NCBI RefSeq assembly: GCF_001693775.2
Contig: NZ_MBEW02000006.1
Location: 1 to 64,000 of the forward strand
Length of the DNA: 64,000 bases
Origin: Criibacterium bergeronii
Lineage (GTDB): Bacteria; Bacillota; Clostridia; Peptostreptococcales; Filifactoraceae
Direction: 5' to 3'
Below are positions 58,351 to 64,000 of the stretch, piece by piece. Under the pieces are notes generated by a model. It made no database searches. It had not been told where the DNA came from and worked only from the letters and a program-made list of their open reading frames with translations. The position numbers and the translations under genes were made by a program. Position 1 is the first letter of the stretch, and each line of letters opens with the position of its first letter.

Positions 58351-58423
58351 AAAAAGGTGGAAGTCATTTCCACAATTTTTATTTTACTTGTAAAGAAAAA
58401 AAGGCGGAAAAAAAGCTCCACCT
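58351..58423 (-). terminator. Tandem terminators after the sigB operon
   Basis: First hairpin: AGGTGG/CCGCCT on the minus strand (58423-58418 and 58407-58402) with a run of T after it. Second: GTGGAA/TTCCAC (58373-58368, 58362-58357) with TTTTT. The first overlaps the sigB stop codon. Confidence 0.7.
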
Positions 58424-59189
58424 AATTTGCATTTTGTTTTTGATATTCATTTTTTAACTTTGATAAGATTTTCTTTTCCATCCTTGATACTGTCATTTGA
58501 GACACATCAAGCTCACTTGCAAGCTCCATCTGAGTTTTGCCTTGGAAATATCTATCATATACTATCTTTTTTTCAATGTCAGATAAGCCCTGCATAAGCG
58601 CTGACAACATATCAATATTTTCTATTTCTGTGTAATTTTTATCTTCTTCTCCAATCAGCTCACCTAATGACATATCCTTATCCTCTCCATCATTATCATA
58701 CTTTATATCTAATGAAATCGGAGAATAAGCTTGAGAGGCATCCATGGTTTCCAGCACTTCCTCTTGAGTTATGCCAAGCTCATTTGCTATGTCTTCAACT
58801 GTTGGTATCTTTTTTTGTTCTTGACTAATTTTAACTTTTGCCATATTTACTTTTTTGGATAATTCCTGAATTCGTCTAGGAACTCTAATAGACCAACCCT
58901 TATCCCTAAAATATTTTTTGATTTCTCCTATTATTGTTGGTGTGGCAAATGATGAAAATTCAAATCCTCTACTTAAATCAAATCTCTGTATTGCATAAAT
59001 TAAACCCATTGATGCTACCTGAAAAATATCTTCGTAATCAATACCTTTACCGATGTATTTCTTAGAAAGAATTTCAGCTATATACATATTCCTATTGATA
59101 AGTTCATTTCTTATATCTAAATCTTCAGAACTTCTGTATTTAGCAAATAACTCCTTGTCGGTGAAGCCATCGTACTGATTAGTGCTCAT
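58422..59189 (-). CDS. sigB: General stress sigma factor (SigB/SigF group)
   Basis: 255 residues with sigma regions 2 (DIFQVASMGLIYAIQRFD...FSSFATPTIIGEIKKYFRDKGWSIRVPRR), 3 and 4.2 (GKTQMELASELDVSQMTVSRMEKKILSKL). The order rsbV-rsbW-sigma and the neighbouring stress-type YtxH/DUF948 genes argue for SigB rather than the sporulation factor SigF; size alone does not separate them. GGGAG precedes ATG. Activity is set by partner switching with the two upstream proteins. Confidence 0.88.
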   Translation of the reverse strand: MSTNQYDGFTDKELFAKYRSSEDLDIRNELINRNMYIAEILSKKYIGKGIDYEDIFQVASMGLIYAIQRFDLSRGFEFSSFATPTIIGEIKKYFRDKGWSIRVPRRIQELSKKVNMAKVKISQEQKKIPTVEDIANELGITQEEVLETMDASQAYSPISLDIKYDNDGEDKDMSLGELIGEEDKNYTEIENIDMLSALMQGLSDIEKKIVYDRYFQGKTQMELASELDVSQMTVSRMEKKILSKLKNEYQKQNAN

Positions 59190-59213
59190 ATGGCTACTCC
59201 CTTCTTAAAAGCT

Positions 59214-59642
59214 TTATATGTTTTCAAGGAATTTTACCATGGTAACCTTGCTACCTTTACCTACTTTAGACTCTAATTGAACCTCATCCATTAGTGTTTT
59301 TATGATAAATATTCCCAATCCGCCTTCTTTAGGACTATCCATATCCGGTACTTGGATAGTGTTTACATCATATCCTACACCACAGTCTTTTATTTCTATT
59401 TTTATTTTATTAGAAAATACTTCCACTGCTATATCAAAATAGGTATCTAGTGCGTGTTTTACTGCATTTGCACAGCCTTCTGATACTGCCACCTTAATAT
59501 CTTCTATTTCTTCTATATTAAAACCCATTCTGTTTGCTATTGCAGAAACAGTTAGTCTCACTACCCCGATATACTCTGATTTACATGGCAAAGACATATT
59601 GACTTTGTCTATATTATCATAAGCGACGTCATTGATAGGCAC
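59214..59642 (-). CDS. rsbW: Anti-sigma factor and serine kinase RsbW
   Basis: 142 residues with a GHKL ATPase fold: EGCANAVKHAL (N-box), IKDCGVGYD (G1) and EGGLGIFIIKTLMDEV (G2). Start is GTG at 59642, eight bases after GGAGGT. It would bind and hold the sigma factor and phosphorylate RsbV. It is separated from rsbV by only 4 nt and from sigB by 24 nt. Confidence 0.9.
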   Translation of the reverse strand: MPINDVAYDNIDKVNMSLPCKSEYIGVVRLTVSAIANRMGFNIEEIEDIKVAVSEGCANAVKHALDTYFDIAVEVFSNKIKIEIKDCGVGYDVNTIQVPDMDSPKEGGLGIFIIKTLMDEVQLESKVGKGSKVTMVKFLENI

Positions 59643-59646
59643 GATA

Positions 59647-59964
59647 TTATACCTCCATTAAAAATATTTTATCTAAGCCAGTAATTGTAAAAACCTTCTT
59701 TACATTGTCTTTTAGGCTATTTAGATATATATCCTTATTTTGAGTTTTTAATCTCTTTAGTGTACCTATCAAAATTCCAAGTCCGCTACTATCTATATAA
59801 TCTAGCTGGGACATATCTATTACTATATCCATTATTTTTTGCTCTGTAACTTTTTTTAGCTCGCTCCTAAACTGTTCTGCTGTATCTAAATCTATTTCAC
59901 CCTTTAGGCTGATTTTTTGGCAGTCTCTGCTTTCATCATAATTTGAAATAATACTAAGTGACAA
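59647..59964 (-). CDS. rsbV: Anti-anti-sigma factor RsbV (STAS domain)
   Basis: 105 residues forming one STAS domain; the phosphorylated serine is Ser59 in YIDSSGLG. The unphosphorylated form would release the sigma factor from RsbW. No RsbU-type phosphatase gene is in the window, so the activating input is unknown. Confidence 0.9.
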   Translation of the reverse strand: MSLSIISNYDESRDCQKISLKGEIDLDTAEQFRSELKKVTEQKIMDIVIDMSQLDYIDSSGLGILIGTLKRLKTQNKDIYLNSLKDNVKKVFTITGLDKIFLMEV

Positions 59965-59969
59965 ATCAA

Positions 59970-60260
59970 TTACCTCCTAGACATTCTTTTTCTTCTTTTT
60001 TGTGCAATGCTTAGTGCTGAGCGTCCTACTCCTTTAAATATGCCTAAATTTGCTATGCCATTAGTCATGTTGTCAGCTCTTATAGACAAATTCGCTATGG
60101 ATAAAATTATATCCTCTATTTCTCTTTCATTATTATATATTATTCTTCTTGCGTCTTTAACTGTTTCACTTAGACTTTTAAACAGTAAGCCTAGATATAC
60201 GCTAAAAAATAATACTCCAATGCCCATTAGTAGTATACCTATTTCCCAAATACCTGACAT
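59970..60260 (-). CDS. DUF948 small membrane protein (general-stress type)
   Basis: 96 residues: one N-terminal membrane helix (WEIGILLMGIGVLFFSVYLGLLF) and a helical coil (ETVKDARRIIYNNEREIEDIILSIANLS) with a very basic end (RRKRMSRR). It resembles DUF948/YtxG proteins of the SigB regulon. It is 5 nt from rsbV, so it is co-transcribed with the sigma operon. Confidence 0.75.
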   Translation of the reverse strand: MSGIWEIGILLMGIGVLFFSVYLGLLFKSLSETVKDARRIIYNNEREIEDIILSIANLSIRADNMTNGIANLGIFKGVGRSALSIAQKRRKRMSRR

Positions 60261-60290
60261 TCTATCTCCTTTTTCTCTAAATTAAAATTA

Positions 60291-60563
60291 TTAAAATTCT
60301 TTTACGAACACACTTTGTCCATCTATTGGTCTTATGTCTTTTCCTGTATAGAGTCCTACTGTATCAGTAACAGTTTCTTTTATAGAGTCAATGTCATATT
60401 TAAGATTTTGTGTCTTATCGTCTAAACTTTTTTTTGCGATGTCTGCTTGGTCTTTTACATATTGCAAAGTCTCCTTGCCACTTCTTGGAGCTGTGAGCAG
60501 GCCGGCTATATATCCCACGCATAATCCTATTACTAATGCCTCAAAGGTGTTTTTTCTCATCAT
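60291..60563 (-). CDS. YtxH-domain stress protein
   Basis: 90 residues. A hydrophobic start (EALVIGLCVGYIAGLLTAPRSGKETLQYVKDQ) is the YtxH/Gvp-like signature with its small-residue helix and TAPRSG motif; an amphipathic helix follows. Such proteins are general stress proteins of unknown mechanism. GGAGGA precedes the start; a second ATG follows at once. It is probably the first gene of the sigB operon, 63 nt after gyrA. Confidence 0.8.
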   Translation of the reverse strand: MMRKNTFEALVIGLCVGYIAGLLTAPRSGKETLQYVKDQADIAKKSLDDKTQNLKYDIDSIKETVTDTVGLYTGKDIRPIDGQSVFVKEF

Positions 60564-60626
60564 TCCTCCATTATTTTGAAATTTTTAAAATTAATTTATT
60601 TAAACTTAATAGTATAAAATAATTTC

Positions 60627-63068
60627 TTAGTCTACATCCTCAGCTGCTATTTTAGCGATAGAAGAAATAGATGAATTACCCTCAACCCTCATAAGCTTAA
60701 CACCGCTAGTTGAACGTCCCAAAAGTGATATGTCTTGTACGCAGGTTCTTATCAATGTACCGTCAGAGTTGATTATCATTATTTCATCTTGTGGATTTAC
60801 TATAACAGCTCCCGCAACCTTACCGGATTTAACTGTTACCTTGTATGCTATTATACCCACACCACCTCTGTTTTGAACCTTAAAGTTGGATAATTCTGTT
60901 CTCTTTCCATATCCATTTTCAGAGATGACTAGTAAATCACTGCCTTGTGCAGTAACATCAACTGATATAACCTCATCATCATTTTTAAGTTTCATTGCAG
61001 TAACTCCTCTTGTTGCTCTTCCAAGAGGTCTGACTGTATTTTCTGCTATTTGTATTGCAAGTCCATTTTTTGTTACTAGTAAAAATTCAATATTTTTTGG
61101 TGTTAAGATTACATTTACTAATCCATCTCCATCATCAAGGTTAATAGCTATTTTACCTTGAATTTTGCTTTTTGTATACTCTGTTACCTTTGTTTTCTTT
61201 ATTATGCCTTTTCTTGTAAACATTGTAAGGTAATTTTCTTCTGTAGCGGCGTCTGTGGATATAAAGCTTGTAACCTTGTCGTCTTTTTCTAATGGTATTA
61301 GATTTACTATATTTGTACCTTTTGCTGTACGTGAAACCTGAGGTACTTTATATACGTCAAGATTATAGATTTTACCCTTTGCTGTTAGGAATAATAGCAT
61401 TTCATGGTTCTTTGTAATCACAAAGTTTTCTACAAAGTCTTCTTCTTTTGTGGTCATGCAGGCAATTCCCTTGCCTCCACGTTTTTGAGACTTAAATGTA
61501 TCTATTGGAGCTCTTTTTATATATCCTTGATGAGTCAGTGTTATTGCCACTTCTTCATTAGGTATTGTGTCTAGAATGTCAATTTCTTTTTCTTTTGCTA
61601 TTATCTGAGTTTTTCTCTTATCATTGTATTTATCAGATATTTCTGTAAGCTCTTGTTTGATAATAGACAACAATTTTTCTTCACTGGATAATATTTCGTT
61701 ATATTCTTTAATTTTTGCAATTAATTCATTTTTTTCGTCCTCAAGCTTTTCTTTTTCTAGTCCTTGAAGTCTTCTTAGTCTCATGTCCAAGATTGCTGTA
61801 GCTTGGATTTCGCTAAGGTTAAATCTATCCATCAATTTTTGTAAGGCATCATCATAGGCTGTACGAATTATTCTTATTACTTCATCTATATAGTCGATGG
61901 CTATTAATAAACCTTCTACTATATGCAGCCTTTCTTCAGCCTTTGTCAAGTCAAACTGTGTTCTTCTAGTTACAACTTCTTTTTGGAAATTTAAGTAATA
62001 ATTTAAAATACTCTTTAGACCTAAAACCTTAGGCTCTCCATCTACAATCGACAAAAGTATTATTGAAAATACTGTCTGCAATTGAGAATGCTTGAATAAC
62101 TGATTTAATAAAACTGTAGGATTTATATCTCTCCTTGTTTCAATTACTATTTTAATGCCGGTCTTTTTGCTTGACTCGTCTCTTAAATCAGTAATTCCTT
62201 CGATTTTTTTATCCCTTACCAATTGACCTATTTTTTCAACTAGCATTGCTTTATTTAGCTGATATGGTATTTCTGTAACTATTATTTCACTCTTACCATT
62301 TGGCAATTCTTCTATCTTGGTTTTGGCTCTAAGCACTACTTTGCCACGTCCTGTTTCATAGGCATGCTTGATGTTTTCTTTGCCCATGATTACTCCACCA
62401 GTTGGAAAATCAGGTCCTTTGATGTGCTGCATCAAGTCATCCAGTGTTGCGTCAGGATTATCTATCAAGGCTATTAGTGCATCTACAACCTCTTTTAGGT
62501 TGTGAGGTGGTATAGATGTAGCCATACCAACTGCAATACCATTTGCACCATTTACAAGTAAGTTCGGAAATCTTGATGGTAAAACTACAGGTTCTTGCTT
62601 TTTTTCATCAAAGTTTGGTCTAAAATCTACAGTATTTTTATTAAGGTCCTGTAGCATATACTGAGCCATTTTGTCCATACGGGCTTCTGTATACCTGTAT
62701 GCTGCAGGTGGGTCACCGTCAAGTGTACCAAAGTTACCCTTACCTTCTACAAGAGGGTATCTCATAGAAAAGCTTTGAGCTAATCTTACCATAGCGTCAT
62801 ATATGGATGAGTCTCCATGTGGATGATAATAAGCCATGGTATGACCAACCACATTTGCTGATTTATGAAAGGGTTTATCTGCTGTAAGTCCTAATTCTGC
62901 CATGGCATAAAGTATCCTTCTATGAACCGGCTTTAGTCCGTCTCTTATGTCAGGCAATGCTCTTCCTATTATAACGCTCATAGAGTAGTCTATATAGCAT
63001 CTTTTCATCTGCTGGTTTAAGTCTACTTCTTTTATTTTACCATGGATATCTTTTATATCTTCACTCAT
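60627..63068 (-). CDS. gyrA: DNA gyrase subunit A
   Basis: 813 residues. The winged-helix breakage domain has the active Tyr126 in YRYTEARM, and the C-terminal beta-pinwheel carries the GyrA box QKRGGKG, which separates gyrase from topoisomerase IV. The quinolone region reads [15 protein letters not shown], with Ser87 and Asp91 at the positions of E. coli Ser83 and Asp87, so the common resistance changes are absent. It lies 58 nt after gyrB in one operon. Confidence 0.97.
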   Translation of the reverse strand: MSEDIKDIHGKIKEVDLNQQMKRCYIDYSMSVIIGRALPDIRDGLKPVHRRILYAMAELGLTADKPFHKSANVVGHTMAYYHPHGDSSIYDAMVRLAQSFSMRYPLVEGKGNFGTLDGDPPAAYRYTEARMDKMAQYMLQDLNKNTVDFRPNFDEKKQEPVVLPSRFPNLLVNGANGIAVGMATSIPPHNLKEVVDALIALIDNPDATLDDLMQHIKGPDFPTGGVIMGKENIKHAYETGRGKVVLRAKTKIEELPNGKSEIIVTEIPYQLNKAMLVEKIGQLVRDKKIEGITDLRDESSKKTGIKIVIETRRDINPTVLLNQLFKHSQLQTVFSIILLSIVDGEPKVLGLKSILNYYLNFQKEVVTRRTQFDLTKAEERLHIVEGLLIAIDYIDEVIRIIRTAYDDALQKLMDRFNLSEIQATAILDMRLRRLQGLEKEKLEDEKNELIAKIKEYNEILSSEEKLLSIIKQELTEISDKYNDKRKTQIIAKEKEIDILDTIPNEEVAITLTHQGYIKRAPIDTFKSQKRGGKGIACMTTKEEDFVENFVITKNHEMLLFLTAKGKIYNLDVYKVPQVSRTAKGTNIVNLIPLEKDDKVTSFISTDAATEENYLTMFTRKGIIKKTKVTEYTKSKIQGKIAINLDDGDGLVNVILTPKNIEFLLVTKNGLAIQIAENTVRPLGRATRGVTAMKLKNDDEVISVDVTAQGSDLLVISENGYGKRTELSNFKVQNRGGVGIIAYKVTVKSGKVAGAVIVNPQDEIMIINSDGTLIRTCVQDISLLGRSTSGVKLMRVEGNSSISSIAKIAAEDVD

Positions 63069-63126
63069 TTATTCTCCTTGTTTAAACCTATTATATTAAA
63101 TTTTTAGATATTGTATATACCTATTT

Positions 63127-64000
<874 letters not shown>

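Noticed and set aside
58422-59964. spoIIAA-spoIIAB-sigF sporulation operon
   Set aside because: Same gene order, but the sigma region 3 sequence and neighbouring YtxH/DUF948 stress genes fit an rsbV-rsbW-sigB operon better. The distinction is not absolute.

Overview
The window is a low-GC Clostridia-type Firmicute chromosome interrupted by one much more GC-rich integrative and conjugative element (ICE). The host parts (about 1-22.4 kb and 57.4-64 kb) are strongly AT-rich. They carry PolC, a BceRS/BceAB module, an rsbV-rsbW-sigB operon, a large SRP RNA with an Alu domain, and gyrB-gyrA beside a parS-like palindrome, so the locus is probably near the replication origin. An oral Peptostreptococcaceae-like anaerobe would fit, but that is a guess. 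No rRNA, tRNA or CRISPR array was recognised.

Host left flank: a DHHW/MBOAT pair for cell-surface O-acetylation (partial gene plus 0.5-2.0 kb, minus strand), an aminotransferase, then a tight plus-strand run of two cyclic-di-GMP proteins, a MATE exporter, DNA polymerase PolC and a K+/H+ antiporter. Convergent to these are a DEAD-box helicase and a cold-shock protein. The SRP RNA follows, then a two-component system and an ABC transporter of the peptide-antibiotic sensing/detoxification type, with a site between them that fits the BceR consensus.

ICE (about 22.46-57.34 kb): Tn916/Tn1549 superfamily with a conjugation module like those of the Clostridioides difficile CTn elements. Integrase and excisionase lie at the left end. 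Next come a small HTH protein and a sigma-like factor that seems to sit behind a leader-ORF/terminator attenuator. The cargo (25.8-33.7 kb, visibly lower GC) holds a DtxR-type regulator, two exporter-fold ABC half-transporters, a complete ECF transporter (S, fused A-A', T) and a divergent AraC activator. This gene set resembles the uptake and regulatory part of yersiniabactin/equibactin-type siderophore islands without the synthesis genes. After that come an XRE regulator, a candidate oriT, MobC and a MOBP-type relaxase. A 20-kb minus-strand operon encodes the replication initiator-like protein, PcfB, VirD4, Maff2 proteins, VirB6, PrgI, VirB4, two DNA methyltransferases, a CHAP peptidase, topoisomerase III and ArdC/LPD-type proteins. 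Both ICE ends carry TGGTGCC repeats (probable integrase arm sites) and share a 12-bp core, CAATAAAAAATA. The element sits in one arm of the terminator between bceB and aroE.

Host right flank: aroE, a parS-like palindrome, sigB-rsbW-rsbV with two small general-stress proteins, gyrA and the 3' part of gyrB, all minus strand.

Most unusual signals: two related elements of exactly 112 bp with terminal inverted repeats that bracket the conjugation operon; two diverged copies of an oriT-like region; a probable ATC start codon on an MT-A70 methyltransferase; a siderophore-import-like cassette without synthesis genes; and the attenuator-like leader before the ICE sigma factor.
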